This document shows, in pieces, positions 1 through 9,741 of a stretch of DNA of 46,495 nt (its first letter is position 1; every line of letters starts with the position of its first letter). A program made the translations under genes and the position numbers. The notes under the pieces were generated by a model. The model saw only the letters and a list, made by a program, of their open reading frames with translations. It had not been told where the DNA came from and did not search any database. The DNA is from CAG-103 sp048217285 (lineage in GTDB: Bacteria; Bacillota; Clostridia; Oscillospirales; Oscillospiraceae), in the NCBI GenBank assembly GCA_048217285.1, contig DBFWVW010000093.1, positions 1 through 46,495 of the forward strand. Reading direction: 5' to 3'.

Positions 1-19
1 GAACAAACGGGCGCGCAGG

Positions 20-48
20 TTGACCTACCCGTGAAAAAAGCGTATGAT
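20..48 (+). promoter_or_regulatory. Sigma-A-type promoter for the surface-polymer operon
   Basis: A TTGACC hexamer at 20-25 and a TATGAT hexamer at 43-48 are separated by exactly 17 bases, close to the vegetative consensus. Transcription would start near 55, about 30 bases before the first start codon. No other good promoter was noticed inside the tightly packed operon that follows, so this may drive all nine genes to the terminator at 11281-11315. Assigned by motif reading only. Confidence 0.6.
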
Positions 49-85
49 GGAGTGTAACTATCCTGAGAGAAAAAGAGGAAAAACT

Positions 86-1495
86 ATGCAACCGATATCG
101 TCGCAGGAAGCGGCCTGTCCGCGCAGGCTGCCCGGTGCGCTCATCGGCCTGTGCACCGCGCAGCCGCTGCTGGATGTGCTGTCGTTCTGGACGCAGACAC
201 TTGGCCATGGCACGAGCATCTCACTTGCGCTGCGGATGCTTTTGCTGGCTGCCGCCGCCGTGCTGGCGTTTGTGCTCTCGGACCGCAAACGTGCTTATCT
301 GATCCTGGGCGGCGTTCTTGTGCTGTTCTGGGGCGCGCACATACTTGCCTGCCGCCGCGTGGGCTATGCGGATCCCACCTCCGACCTGACAAACTTTATC
401 CGTGTTGCGCAGCTGCCGGTCTATACGTTCAGCCTGATCACGCTCTTTCGGCGCACACCGGACTTTCTGGATGTGCTCGAGGATGCGTGCACGATCAACC
501 TGTACCTGATCGCGCTGGTCACGCTCATATCCGTCCTGAGTGGAACGTGTGCACCCACGTACGCGAAGTTTCGCATCGGCTGGTGCGGCTGGTTCTGGCT
601 GCCGAATTCGCAGAGCGCCATCCTCGGCGTACTCACCGTGATCGCGTTGCTGGCGGCCGTGCGCCGCAGAAAACTGTCCGCCGCCGTGCTGCACTGCATC
701 GTCGGCTTTGCACTTCTGTTTTTGTTGGGCACGCGGCTGGCCTACGCCGAAATCTTCGGCATTGCCGCCGGCGTATGCCTGAGCATGGCGCTGACCCGGC
801 AGTGGAACGTTCGCGTGCTGGCTGTCGTGCTGCTGTGCGCCGCCCTGTGCGGCGGGCTCTATCACCAGAGCCCCATGTACCGCAACCGTCAGGCCTATGC
901 CGAGAGCGTGAGCGAGCAGCAGCAGGCAGCGGAAGATCTGGGCGCTTCCGAGCAGGAGACGCGCGACGAGCTGTATCGGAAGTATCAGCGCGTGTCCGTT
1001 GAGCGCTTCGGCCTGGAGAACGTGGAGCGCGCATTTCACGATTCCACGGACATTTCCGTCATCGGCGATATTCGCCTGACCAAGATCGTCTACTGCCGGC
1101 TGCTCATGGCAGAGCTGCCGGTCACCAGCCGCCTGTTCGGCTTTGAGCTGGATGCGACGCGCTGCCAGGGCGCCATCTTCGACGCGGAGAACGATTTCCA
1201 CGGTGTGTATTACCTCTACGGGCTGACCGGGCTGGTGCTGCTGGCCGGTTTCCTGTTGTTTTTCGCCGGGCGTGCGCTGTGGCGCATGGTGCGTCAGCCG
1301 CGCCGGTACCTCACGCTGCCGGTGTGCGCTTTCGGTATGGCAGCGGTGATCCTGATCGTCAACGCCTACTTCTCGGCCAGCGTTCTCCGGCGGCCCAACG
1401 CCTCGTTCTATCTCTCTGCCGCACTGGCTGCGCTCTACTGCCTGACGGCGCACGACGGCCCCGAGCCGTCCGAAAAAGGAGTATCCGCGCCATGA
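86..1495 (+). CDS. O-antigen ligase/polymerase-like membrane protein (copy 1)
   Basis: Predicted 469-residue polytopic membrane protein of the O-antigen ligase/polymerase (Wzy/WaaL-like) type, expected to link or polymerise lipid-carried glycans on the outer face of the membrane. Many hydrophobic segments surround a long hydrophilic stretch (about residues 260-360), the loop position typical of the family. The start at 86 is chosen because GAGGA lies 8 bases upstream; the upstream ATG at 44 lies at the -10 box of the promoter. The protein is paralogous to the one at 4762: both share an N-terminal 'PLxDxLSFWT' segment, a 'xNDFHGxxxLYG' motif after the loop and a 'VLRRPNAS' motif near the C-terminus. 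The stop overlaps the next start by 4 bases. Family assignment is by overall pattern; the exact reaction and substrate are unknown. Confidence 0.7.
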   Translation: MQPISSQEAACPRRLPGALIGLCTAQPLLDVLSFWTQTLGHGTSISLALRMLLLAAAAVLAFVLSDRKRAYLILGGVLVLFWGAHILACRRVGYADPTSDLTNFIRVAQLPVYTFSLITLFRRTPDFLDVLEDACTINLYLIALVTLISVLSGTCAPTYAKFRIGWCGWFWLPNSQSAILGVLTVIALLAAVRRRKLSAAVLHCIVGFALLFLLGTRLAYAEIFGIAAGVCLSMALTRQWNVRVLAVVLLCAALCGGLYHQSPMYRNRQAYAESVSEQQQAAEDLGASEQETRDELYRKYQRVSVERFGLENVERAFHDSTDISVIGDIRLTKIVYCRLLMAELPVTSRLFGFELDATRCQGAIFDAENDFHGVYYLYGLTGLVLLAGFLLFFAGRALWRMVRQPRRYLTLPVCAFGMAAVILIVNAYFSASVLRRPNASFYLSAALAALYCLTAHDGPEPSEKGVSAP

Positions 1496-3030
1496 GTCAG
1501 AATCAGAACAAACGAACACTGCGCACCATCGGCCTGGTCATGGCGGTCACACTGCTGACCAAAGTTCTCGGCATCGTGCGCGAGGCGCTGCAGGCCGGCG
1601 TGTTCGGCACGCAGACGGCCTTCGATCTCTACACGATCTCCTATAATTATACGATCTATATCTTCACGACCGTTGCCTATGCCCTGTGCATTGCGACCGT
1701 GCCCGTGATCTCCCGGCATCTCGCCGAGGACCGGAACAAAGCCTTTACCGTGGCCGGGAACCTGATCTGCGTGAGCGTGCTCGTGAGCGCGCTGGTCGTC
1801 GGACTCGCCTCGGTGCTGATTCACTTTGCGCCCGTGGGCCACTGGCTCGGCGTGAGCGACGCCGACCTGCCGACGCTGCGGATGTATCTGCAGATCTGTG
1901 TGCTGACACTGCCGCTGATTGTGGTCATCTACCTGCTGGTCGCCGTGTTTCAGTCCATGGAGCACTATACGCTGCAGGGCAGCCTGAGCCTGCCGTATAA
2001 CCTGCTGCTGATCGTGTTTCTCGTGCTGTTTTCCAGCAGCGAACGTGTGCTCGAATATGTGCTGGTCATCTGCTTTGCCTGGCTGCTGCAGTTTGCCATG
2101 ACGATCCCGTGCATTGTCCGGGAAAAGTTCCGACTGGTTCCGGGGCTGCACTTTCGTGATCCCGACCTGAAGCTGTTTGCCCGCACAACGGTCGTAACGG
2201 TGTTCACCACCTCAATCTTCCTGTTGTGCTACCTGGCAGACTCCAACACCGTCTCGTCGTTCGGCAGCGGCGCCGTGAGCGCCGTGTACTACGCGGACAA
2301 GCTCTTTACCCCGGTCGCCACGACGCTCATCTACAGCATCAGCGTCGTGCTGTTTCCGAAATACAACCTGACCTATTCGCAGGTGAATGCGCAGGAATAC
2401 AAGCGTTACGTCGGCAGCACGGTGGAAAACACCCTGTTCGTTATCCTGCCGTTTTCGGCGCTGTTTTCCGCCTTCGCCGCGCCGATCATCCACGTTTTGT
2501 TTGAGAGCGGAAACTTCAACGCCGTGTCCACACAAATGACCAGCAGCGTGTTTGCCATGTACGCGCTGGGCATGGCTGGCTTCTGCGTGCTGGATCTGAT
2601 CAACAAAGCATACTACACCATGCATAAGACGCTGACGCCGCTGCTCATCAATGCCGTGGTGCTGGCGCTGAACATTGCGCTCAACCTCGTGTTCCGGCAC
2701 AGGCAGAGCTGCGGCCTGATTGCCCAGACGACCGCCGTATCACTGTCTGCCGGCGGTCTCATCGCGCTCATCTGCTTCTTCCGCAGCACACGCGGCAGTC
2801 TGCGCACCGGCAAGCTGCTCAAAAACCTCGCCGCCGCCGCGCTGACCGGCGTGGCGATGTGGGCGTGCGAGACGCTGCTGTACCGGCCGGGGCTGAGCAA
2901 GCTGCTGACGCTGCTGGAATTCTGCGCGCTCGGCCTGGTCGGCATCGGGCTGTACGCCGGCATATGCTGGCTGCTGCGTGAGCGGGAAGCGCTGCAGATG
3001 ATCGTGCAAAAATTCAGAAAGCGTGCGTGA
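1492..3030 (+). CDS. murJ: MurJ/MviN-type lipid-linked glycan flippase
   Basis: A 512-residue MOP-superfamily flippase of the MurJ (MviN) class, which moves lipid II or related undecaprenyl-linked intermediates across the cytoplasmic membrane. The N-terminal 'TLLTKVLGIVREALQAGVFGT' region (given from about residue 18) matches the conserved first transmembrane helix and following loop of MurJ. Later segments such as 'YYADKLFTPVATTLIYSISVVLFP' are also typical, and the length is normal. The ATG overlaps the previous stop (ATGA), implying translational coupling. Since it sits in a wall-polymer operon, it may serve that polymer rather than be the cell's only lipid II flippase; a second flippase of a different subfamily is encoded at 8209. 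Confidence 0.8.
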   Translation: MSQNQNKRTLRTIGLVMAVTLLTKVLGIVREALQAGVFGTQTAFDLYTISYNYTIYIFTTVAYALCIATVPVISRHLAEDRNKAFTVAGNLICVSVLVSALVVGLASVLIHFAPVGHWLGVSDADLPTLRMYLQICVLTLPLIVVIYLLVAVFQSMEHYTLQGSLSLPYNLLLIVFLVLFSSSERVLEYVLVICFAWLLQFAMTIPCIVREKFRLVPGLHFRDPDLKLFARTTVVTVFTTSIFLLCYLADSNTVSSFGSGAVSAVYYADKLFTPVATTLIYSISVVLFPKYNLTYSQVNAQEYKRYVGSTVENTLFVILPFSALFSAFAAPIIHVLFESGNFNAVSTQMTSSVFAMYALGMAGFCVLDLINKAYYTMHKTLTPLLINAVVLALNIALNLVFRHRQSCGLIAQTTAVSLSAGGLIALICFFRSTRGSLRTGKLLKNLAAAALTGVAMWACETLLYRPGLSKLLTLLEFCALGLVGIGLYAGICWLLREREALQMIVQKFRKRA

Positions 3031-3032
3031 TT

Positions 3033-4757
3033 ATGAAACAACATCTTCACTCTTACCGTCTGCTGCTGATCGTGGCAGCCATCTGTACCCTGGCAGCCTT
3101 CTGGCTGCTCGGCACCCGCATCCGGGGCGAGCAGACGCAGCGGCAGGTTGACGTGGTCATCAGCTATGAGGACACCGTCAAGCTGGCGGACGCCTCCGGC
3201 GTACCGGTGCAGGAGTGGCTGACGCAGCTATCCGGCGCAGGCGTGCGCGAGCTGCTGGTCACCCCCGCGCAGCAGGCTGAGCCCGACATCGTGCGCGCCG
3301 CGCAGGACGCGGGGCTGGCACTGGCGCAGGTCGGCGGTACCGCACAGGGCGGGACCTACTTCTTCGCCGCACAATATGACACGCTCGCCGCCGCGGGGCA
3401 GACCGGTATCGACACCGACACGGAGCCGCTCCCGCAGGCGCAGGTGCTCGACGCGCTGCGCGAAAGCGGCAGCACGCTCGTGCTCATCGAGGACAAGACC
3501 CAGACCGGCTGCGTCCTGCCGGACGGTTACACGCTCGACGGCTATACCGGCAGCATGGTCAAGGGCTTCTGGCTCAACCAGACGTTCCGCGCGCGCTACC
3601 AGACGCTCGGCTACAGCGGCGCGGAAGAGATCGTCAATATGTTTTACCGGGCTGTTGTGGACCGCGGCATGACCGTGCTGTGGCTCACGCCGCTGACGGA
3701 CGCTGCAGGTGAGACCGTCGCGCAGCCGGCCGTGTACACACAGCTGCTGCAGCAGCTGGCACAGCGGCTCGCCCCGGCCGGGTATCACTACGGCGGCATC
3801 ACCGGCATCCCGGCCGGCACGGTCAGCCCCGTGCTGCTGGCGCTGTGCGGTATCGGCGTGTTTGCCGCGGCGATCATGCTGCTGGGCGTTATCGTGCCGC
3901 TGCGCGCTCGCTGGCTGCGCGCGCTGCTGTTCGCGCTCGGCTGCGCAGAGAGCGCGGGCGGCGCCTTCCTGGCGCCGGAGCTGCAGTGCACCGCGCTCGC
4001 GCTGCTGGCCGCCATTGTGTTCCCGTGTCTGGCCGCCGCAGCGCTGGCAGCAAAACTGCAGGAAAGCACCGGGACGCGCCCGACCGTGGCCCGCTATGCC
4101 GGCATGACCGCGCTGGGTACCGCCATCACGCTCTGGGGCTGCTGCTACATCGGCGCGATCCTCAGCGGCTCGGAATATCTGCTCGTGCTGCGGCTGTTCC
4201 GCGGCGTGAAGCTCAGTCAGCTGGCCGTGTATGCCGTGGCCATGGTGCTGCTGGCAGCGGCGCTGCTGCACACGCGCGGCTGCACGCTGCGCGCCGATCT
4301 CGAAACGCTGCGGCGTGAAAACAGCCGGCACTGGCGGCGGAAACTGCTGTGTCTGGTGCTGATCCTTGCCGCCGTCGGCACGGTCTATATCCTGCGCAGC
4401 GGCGACGGGATGTTGTCCGTCTCCGTCGGCGAGCAGCGCGTGCGCAACTGGCTGGAGCGTGTGCTCCTGTTCCGCCCGCGCACAAAAGAATTTCTCATCG
4501 CCTACCCCACCATCGCCGCGGCGTACTGCTGCGCCGCGCACCGCAGCCGCCTGACGGCGTGGCTGTTCGGCGTCTTCGGCGCGATCGGCTTTGCCTCCGT
4601 CGCCAACACATTCTGTCATATCCGCGCGCACTTTCTCGTTTCGCTGCTGCGCACCGGCATCGGTCTCGTACTCGGGCTGGTGCTCGGCGCGATCGTACTG
4701 CTGATCCTGCGCGCCTGCTGGCCCACCCCCTCCGGCAGCACACAAACAAAGGAGTAA
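3033..4757 (+). CDS. DUF5693 family membrane protein
   Basis: A 574-residue protein with an N-terminal membrane anchor (about residues 8-27), a roughly 230-residue extracytoplasmic domain and then many hydrophobic helices from about residue 265 to the end. The pattern fits DUF5693, a family that in Firmicutes is found among cell-surface glycan genes and has no assigned reaction. The soluble domain contains 'VVISYEDTVKLADASG' and 'LVLIEDKTQ', reminiscent of a TIM-barrel-like fold, but no catalytic residues can be named. Two starts are possible: GTG at 3027, overlapping the previous stop, or ATG at 3033. ATG is preferred; neither has a strong Shine-Dalgarno. Its place between a flippase and a polymerase suggests a role in exporting or assembling the polymer. 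Confidence 0.65.
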   Translation: MKQHLHSYRLLLIVAAICTLAAFWLLGTRIRGEQTQRQVDVVISYEDTVKLADASGVPVQEWLTQLSGAGVRELLVTPAQQAEPDIVRAAQDAGLALAQVGGTAQGGTYFFAAQYDTLAAAGQTGIDTDTEPLPQAQVLDALRESGSTLVLIEDKTQTGCVLPDGYTLDGYTGSMVKGFWLNQTFRARYQTLGYSGAEEIVNMFYRAVVDRGMTVLWLTPLTDAAGETVAQPAVYTQLLQQLAQRLAPAGYHYGGITGIPAGTVSPVLLALCGIGVFAAAIMLLGVIVPLRARWLRALLFALGCAESAGGAFLAPELQCTALALLAAIVFPCLAAAALAAKLQESTGTRPTVARYAGMTALGTAITLWGCCYIGAILSGSEYLLVLRLFRGVKLSQLAVYAVAMVLLAAALLHTRGCTLRADLETLRRENSRHWRRKLLCLVLILAAVGTVYILRSGDGMLSVSVGEQRVRNWLERVLLFRPRTKEFLIAYPTIAAAYCCAAHRSRLTAWLFGVFGAIGFASVANTFCHIRAHFLVSLLRTGIGLVLGLVLGAIVLLILRACWPTPSGSTQTKE

Positions 4758-4761
4758 TTTC

Positions 4762-6231
4762 ATGAGTCAAGAAACACACGCTTCCGGCGCGCTCGCGCGC
4801 CATCTGCCCACGTTCCTCATCGTCCTCATGGCGATCCAGCCGCTGATGGACATTTTGTCCTTCTGGACGGACCGGCTCGGCATGAGCAATACGATCACGC
4901 TGCTGCTGCGCTTTGCCGTGTTTGCCGTTGTGTGCGTGCTCGGTTTTGTGACCTCGTCGCACAAAAAGATTTACGGCATCGCCATCGCCGCCTGCGCCTT
5001 TTTGCTTATTGGACACTGCATCTCCTGCTTTATCGTCGGTTATCAGCGCATCGTCTACGACCTGACCAACTTTGTGCGCGTCGTGCAGATGCCGCTGTTC
5101 GTGCTGTGCTTCATCTCCTTCCTGCGGGCAAACAGCAAATGCTACCGCGCGCTCGAGACCGGTCTCCTGCTCGACTTCTGGATCATCACGGTCTCGGTCG
5201 TCGTGAGTGTGCTCACGCACACCTCCTCGGCAACCTATCAGTCCACCAATGTGGGCATTCTCGGCTGGTACTCATTCGGCAACGCGCAGAGCGCGATCAT
5301 GAGCATTCTCGCCCCCATCGTCATCCTGCTGTGCTACCGCAGAAAGAACTTTCTGCTGTTTACGGTCACGAGCGTCGCCGCACTGGCGCAGCTCTACCTT
5401 ATGGGCACGCGTCTGGCGTTCTTCTCGATCGCCGTCGCCGCGTTGGGCGTGCCGATCGTGCTGGTGCTGACCGGCAAGGCCCGCACCTCCAAGCGTTACA
5501 TTGCCGTGCTGGTGCTCATTCTCGCCGTGTGCTGCGCGACTTACAAACAGTCACCCATGTATATCAACCAGAACCGCTACAATGAGGCCATGAGCTACAA
5601 GCAGAACGACGCCGAGCGCATGATTCAGCGCGCAGAGGGCAACAAAAACGGCACTTCCACCGTCACACCTGAGGAGCGCTACCACGCCCTGTGCACAATC
5701 TACAACTTCTATTCTCCGAATATGTGCCAGCGCTTCGGCACCGCGCGCGTCATGTCCGCCTATGGCTATTCCGCTCAGGTCACGGACATCACGGCGACCC
5801 GCCGCCGCAAGATCGTCTTTTGTGAGATGCTGCTCGACGAGCAGCCGTTCACCTCCCGCCTGTTCGGCATGGAGCTCGGCCGCATGGCCTTTGACGGAGA
5901 AATTTATGATGTGGAGAACGATTTCCACGGCATCTGCTTCCTCTACGGCTGGGTGGGTCTGGCCATGATGCTCGCCTTCATCGGCTATTTCCTGTACCTG
6001 ATCGTCAAGTGTCTGATCAAGGATTTCCGCAAACACTTCACGGTGGAGGCCGGCGCCTTCGGCATCGCGCTGTGCCTGTGTCTGGTCTACGCCTACTGTA
6101 CCGCCGGTGTGCTGCGGCGACCGAACGCCTCGATCTATATGTCGGTGCTGCTGGCCGTGGTCTACTATCTGACGCAGATGCGCAGCGAACAGCCGGACGC
6201 TCTGCCGGACGGAGAGGAGAAAAGCGCATGA
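4762..6231 (+). CDS. O-antigen ligase/polymerase-like membrane protein (copy 2)
   Basis: A 489-residue polytopic membrane protein and diverged paralogue of the protein at 86-1495. It shares the N-terminal 'PLMDILSFWT' segment, the 'YDVENDFHGICFLYGW' motif following a long hydrophilic loop (about residues 270-375) and the C-terminal 'VLRRPNASIYMS' segment. AAGGAG lies 9 bases before the ATG. Two polymerase/ligase-like proteins in one operon suggest two linkage steps, for example polymerisation and transfer to the wall, or two related polymers. The next gene's ATG overlaps its stop by 4 bases. Family membership is inferred from topology and shared motifs; the linkage made is unknown. Confidence 0.7.
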   Translation: MSQETHASGALARHLPTFLIVLMAIQPLMDILSFWTDRLGMSNTITLLLRFAVFAVVCVLGFVTSSHKKIYGIAIAACAFLLIGHCISCFIVGYQRIVYDLTNFVRVVQMPLFVLCFISFLRANSKCYRALETGLLLDFWIITVSVVVSVLTHTSSATYQSTNVGILGWYSFGNAQSAIMSILAPIVILLCYRRKNFLLFTVTSVAALAQLYLMGTRLAFFSIAVAALGVPIVLVLTGKARTSKRYIAVLVLILAVCCATYKQSPMYINQNRYNEAMSYKQNDAERMIQRAEGNKNGTSTVTPEERYHALCTIYNFYSPNMCQRFGTARVMSAYGYSAQVTDITATRRRKIVFCEMLLDEQPFTSRLFGMELGRMAFDGEIYDVENDFHGICFLYGWVGLAMMLAFIGYFLYLIVKCLIKDFRKHFTVEAGAFGIALCLCLVYAYCTAGVLRRPNASIYMSVLLAVVYYLTQMRSEQPDALPDGEEKSA

Positions 6232-7211
6232 TCTTCAGTGTTGTCATCCCTGTCTACAACGTCAAGGACTACCTGCCCAAGTGCATCGACTCCGTGCTGG
6301 CGCAGGATTTTGAGGACTACGAGGTCCTGCTCGTGGACGACGGCTCGACCGACGGCGAGAGCGGCGCCATCTGCGACCGGTATGCCGCAGCACACCCGGA
6401 GCGCATCCGCGCCATTCACAAGCCGAACGGCGGCGTGGGCGAGGCGCGCAACGTCGGCATCGAGGCCGCACAGGGCGAGTATCTGATCTTTATCGACAGC
6501 GACGATTACATTGCCCCCAATATGTTCCGTGTGCTGCACGACGCCGTTGCCCGCTATGGGAGTGACATCATTGGCTTCGGCGCAGCGCTTGAGGCAAACG
6601 GTGTCGTGGTCAAGGAACTCATGGATCACCTGCCGACCGACCACACCTTCACGCTCGCCGACACGCCGGAGCTGATGCAGACCATGCCCTCCCCCTGGAG
6701 CCGCATCTGGCGGCGCAGCCTGTTCCTGGATTCCGGCGTGCGCTATCCGGCGCGCATCTGGTATGAGGATCTGTGCACGTCCGTGAAGCTGCTGGCACTG
6801 GCCAAAAGCGCCGCCTTCGTGCCGGACATCCTGTATTACTACGTCGACCGCACCAACTCCATCACGCGCAATACCAACACGGCGCGCAATGCCGAACTGT
6901 TTACTGCGTTTGATAATTTGCTGGATTGGTACCGTGAAAACGGCCTGTTCGAGCGCTACTACAACGAGCTGTCGCGTCTGGCCGTGGATCATGTGCTGCT
7001 CGCGGCCTCGGTGCGTGTGCTGCGCGTGGACCCGGAGAGTGAGCTGCTTGACCGGTTTCAGGATTATGTGCAGACGCAGTTCCCGGACTATCTGGAAAAT
7101 CCGTACCTGCAGACGCTCTCACGCAGCCACAAGCTGATCCTGCGCCTGCTGCGGCAGCGCAAATACCGCACCGTGCGGATGCTCTTCGCCGTGAAGGACA
7201 AGCTCGGCTGA
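6228..7211 (+). CDS. Family 2 glycosyltransferase (copy 1)
   Basis: A 327-residue cytoplasmic GT-A fold glycosyltransferase of family 2. The N-terminus has the nucleotide-binding 'FSVVIPVYN' strand, then 'LLVDDGSTDGES' (about residues 36-47), and 'YLIFIDSDDYI' (about residues 85-95) containing the metal-binding DxD-like motif. A GGAGAGGA ribosome-binding site precedes the ATG, which overlaps the upstream stop. No membrane segment is evident. It most likely adds one sugar to the lipid-linked precursor of the wall polymer. The protein at 7233 is a close paralogue, so donor and acceptor probably differ between the two. Sugar specificity cannot be read from the sequence. Confidence 0.85.
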   Translation: MIFSVVIPVYNVKDYLPKCIDSVLAQDFEDYEVLLVDDGSTDGESGAICDRYAAAHPERIRAIHKPNGGVGEARNVGIEAAQGEYLIFIDSDDYIAPNMFRVLHDAVARYGSDIIGFGAALEANGVVVKELMDHLPTDHTFTLADTPELMQTMPSPWSRIWRRSLFLDSGVRYPARIWYEDLCTSVKLLALAKSAAFVPDILYYYVDRTNSITRNTNTARNAELFTAFDNLLDWYRENGLFERYYNELSRLAVDHVLLAASVRVLRVDPESELLDRFQDYVQTQFPDYLENPYLQTLSRSHKLILRLLRQRKYRTVRMLFAVKDKLG

Positions 7212-7232
7212 TCGCCCGGACTGGAGGAAGCT

Positions 7233-8204
7233 ATGAAATTCAGTGTCATCATTCCGGTCTACAACGGCTGGGAATATCTGCGCGAGGGCGTGGACTCCGT
7301 GCTGGGGCAGACCGGCGCGGACTTTGAGATCCTGCTCGTGGACGACGGCTCGACCGACGGTGAGAGCGGCGCGCTGTGCGACACGCTCGCGCAAGAGCAC
7401 CCGGAGTGCATCCGCGTGCTGCACAAGCCGAACAGCGGCGCGGGCGATGCGCGCAACGCAGCGCTCCCGCTCGCACAGGGGGACTATGTGCTCTTTCTCG
7501 ACAACGACGACACCTACACGCCGGATGCATTCGCCGTTCTGGCTGCCGCGCTGGAGCAGACGCCGGCCGACGTGTGCTATTTTGGCCTGCGCATGACCGG
7601 CGACAACGACGGCGCGGTGTTCACCGACGACCTGCCGCTGAACACACCGCTGACACTCAGCACGACCCCCGCCCTGCTGCTCAACCGTCCATCCGCCTGC
7701 ATCGCCGCATGGCGGCGCACCCTGTTCACGGACACGGACATTCGCTTTCGTGCCCGCGGCTGGGGCGAGGACCTGTGCATGACGCGCAAAATGCTCACGG
7801 CGGCAAAGTCCGTCGTGATCCTGCCGGACGTGCTCTATCTCTACCGGCAGCACGAAGGCTCCGTGACCAAGCGCGCGCTCGACGCAAACGCCGAGATCAT
7901 GGACGCGATCGACGATGTCCTGACGTGGTACCGGGCACGCGGCCTGTTCGGGCAATATGAAAATGAGCTCGGCAAGCTCTGCGTGGACAACGTGCTCTAT
8001 GATGCGTCCGTGCGCATTCTCAAAGTGCAGAGCGCGCACCCGCTGCTGCCGCAGCTGCTGGACTTTACCGCCGCACGCTTCCCGGATTACCGGCACAACC
8101 CCTATCTGAAAGGCTACCCGGCGCGCAAGAAGCTGGTGCTGTCCCTGCTCGGGAAAAAGCAATACAGGGCCGTGCACCTGCTGTTCGCCGCCGCCGGACA
8201 CTGA
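7233..8204 (+). CDS. Family 2 glycosyltransferase (copy 2)
   Basis: A 323-residue GT2 glycosyltransferase, paralogous to the preceding gene across its whole length. It has 'FSVIIPVYN' at the start, 'LLVDDGSTDGES' at about residues 35-46, and 'YVLFLDNDDTYT' in place of the more common SDD motif. Both copies share the unusual C-terminal ending 'F.DY..NPYL' followed by a basic tail. GGAGGAAG lies 7 bases before the ATG. The pair probably arose by tandem duplication and then divided substrates within one polymer pathway. Donor sugar unknown. Confidence 0.85.
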   Translation: MKFSVIIPVYNGWEYLREGVDSVLGQTGADFEILLVDDGSTDGESGALCDTLAQEHPECIRVLHKPNSGAGDARNAALPLAQGDYVLFLDNDDTYTPDAFAVLAAALEQTPADVCYFGLRMTGDNDGAVFTDDLPLNTPLTLSTTPALLLNRPSACIAAWRRTLFTDTDIRFRARGWGEDLCMTRKMLTAAKSVVILPDVLYLYRQHEGSVTKRALDANAEIMDAIDDVLTWYRARGLFGQYENELGKLCVDNVLYDASVRILKVQSAHPLLPQLLDFTAARFPDYRHNPYLKGYPARKKLVLSLLGKKQYRAVHLLFAAAGH

Positions 8205-8208
8205 CACT

Positions 8209-9741
8209 ATGAAGCATCACAATCAACTGCGTTCCGGCTCTCTGCTCACATACGTGCAGATGACGCTCAACATCATCGTCTCCATCGCCTACACGCCGTT
8301 CATGCTGCGCATTCTCGGCAAGAGCGAGTACGGCCTGTACTCCACCGTCGCCTCGACGATTGCCATCTTGTCGGTGCTCAGTCTCGGCTTCGGCGGCAGC
8401 TATGTGCGCTACTACATTCTCTATCGCAAGGAAAAAGCCGACGACAAGATTGCACAGCTCAACGGTTTGTTTCTGATCGTGTTTTCCGTCATCGGGCTGA
8501 TTGCGCTCGCGTGTGGGCTGTATCTGACATTCCATCTGGAGATGGTGTTCAAAACCGGCCTGACGGACGCCGAATACCACACGGCGCGCATTCTCATGCT
8601 GCTGCTGACGGCAAACCTCGCCGTGAGCTTCCCAATGAGCGTGTTCAGCAACATCATCAGCGCTCAGGAGCAGTTTGTGTTCCTGAAGGCGACGGAGATC
8701 CTGCGCACGGTCGTGTCCCCGCTCGTGACGCTGCCGGTGCTGCTGGCAGGCTACGGCTCGATCGGCATGGTCGTCGTCACGGTGACGATCTCCGTATTTG
8801 TGGACGTGCTGCGGCTGATCTATTGCTTCGGCAAACTGCACATACGCGTCCTGTTCCGGGGCTTTGACAGCGCCGTGCTCAAGGACATCGCCGTGTTCTC
8901 GGGCTTCATTGCCATCAACATGGTCGTCGATCAGATCAACAACAACCTCGACAAGCTCATCATCACGCGCTACTGCGGCACGGCTGCTACAGCGGTCTAC
9001 GCCGTTGGCCAGCAGCTGCACACGTACTTCATCTCGTTTTCGACGGCAGTGTCGTCCGTGTTCACGCCACGCATTCACCAGCTCGTGCAGGACAACAAGG
9101 AGGATCAGGTGCGTCTGCGCGCCGTGCTCACGGAGCTGTTTGTGCGCGTGGGACGCATCCAGTTTCTGATCCTGTCGCTCGTGTGCACAGGCATCATCTT
9201 TTTCGGCAAGCCGTTTGTCTATTTCTGGGCCGGGCCTGGCTATGAAGATGCGTATATCATCGTACTGCTGCTCATCATCCCCGGCATGGTCCCATTGACG
9301 CAAAATCTCGGTATCGAGATGCAGCGCGCACAAAATCTGCACAAATACCGCTCCATCATCTACGGTGCGATGGCCATTGGCAACCTCGCCATCAGTATCT
9401 GGCTGTGCCAGTACCTCGGCGCGATCGGCTGCGCGATCGGCACAGCCATTGCCGTCGCGCTGGCCAACGGTCTTGTCATGAACATCTTCTATCAGCGGCG
9501 GCTGAACATCGACGTGACCGTGTTCTGGAAAAACATCGGACGCATGGCGCTCGGTCTGCTGCCGCCCGCCGCGTGCGGCGTGCTGATGATGCTGTTTGTG
9601 AACCTCTACAGCATTCCGATGCTGCTCGGCGGCATCGTCGTATACACAGCGATCTACTGTGCCTCCGTGTGGCTGCTGTCCATGAACGGATATGAAAAGG
9701 CCCTCGTCGGCGGCATGGTGCGAAAGGTACTGAGAAAATGA
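8209..9741 (+). CDS. Wzx-type oligosaccharide flippase
   Basis: A 510-residue polytopic protein of the polysaccharide-biosynthesis/MATE-like flippase group (MOP superfamily). The N-terminus 'LLTYVQMTLNIIVSIAYTPFMLRILGKSEYGLY' (from about residue 9) is the characteristic first helix and loop of Wzx-like transporters, and the rest alternates hydrophobic helices with short loops. It would flip the undecaprenyl-linked repeat made by the neighbouring glycosyltransferases. It starts 4 bases after the preceding stop and overlaps the next gene by 4 bases. It differs in subfamily from the MurJ-type protein at 1492, so this operon encodes two distinct flippases. Confidence 0.8.
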   Translation: MKHHNQLRSGSLLTYVQMTLNIIVSIAYTPFMLRILGKSEYGLYSTVASTIAILSVLSLGFGGSYVRYYILYRKEKADDKIAQLNGLFLIVFSVIGLIALACGLYLTFHLEMVFKTGLTDAEYHTARILMLLLTANLAVSFPMSVFSNIISAQEQFVFLKATEILRTVVSPLVTLPVLLAGYGSIGMVVVTVTISVFVDVLRLIYCFGKLHIRVLFRGFDSAVLKDIAVFSGFIAINMVVDQINNNLDKLIITRYCGTAATAVYAVGQQLHTYFISFSTAVSSVFTPRIHQLVQDNKEDQVRLRAVLTELFVRVGRIQFLILSLVCTGIIFFGKPFVYFWAGPGYEDAYIIVLLLIIPGMVPLTQNLGIEMQRAQNLHKYRSIIYGAMAIGNLAISIWLCQYLGAIGCAIGTAIAVALANGLVMNIFYQRRLNIDVTVFWKNIGRMALGLLPPAACGVLMMLFVNLYSIPMLLGGIVVYTAIYCASVWLLSMNGYEKALVGGMVRKVLRK

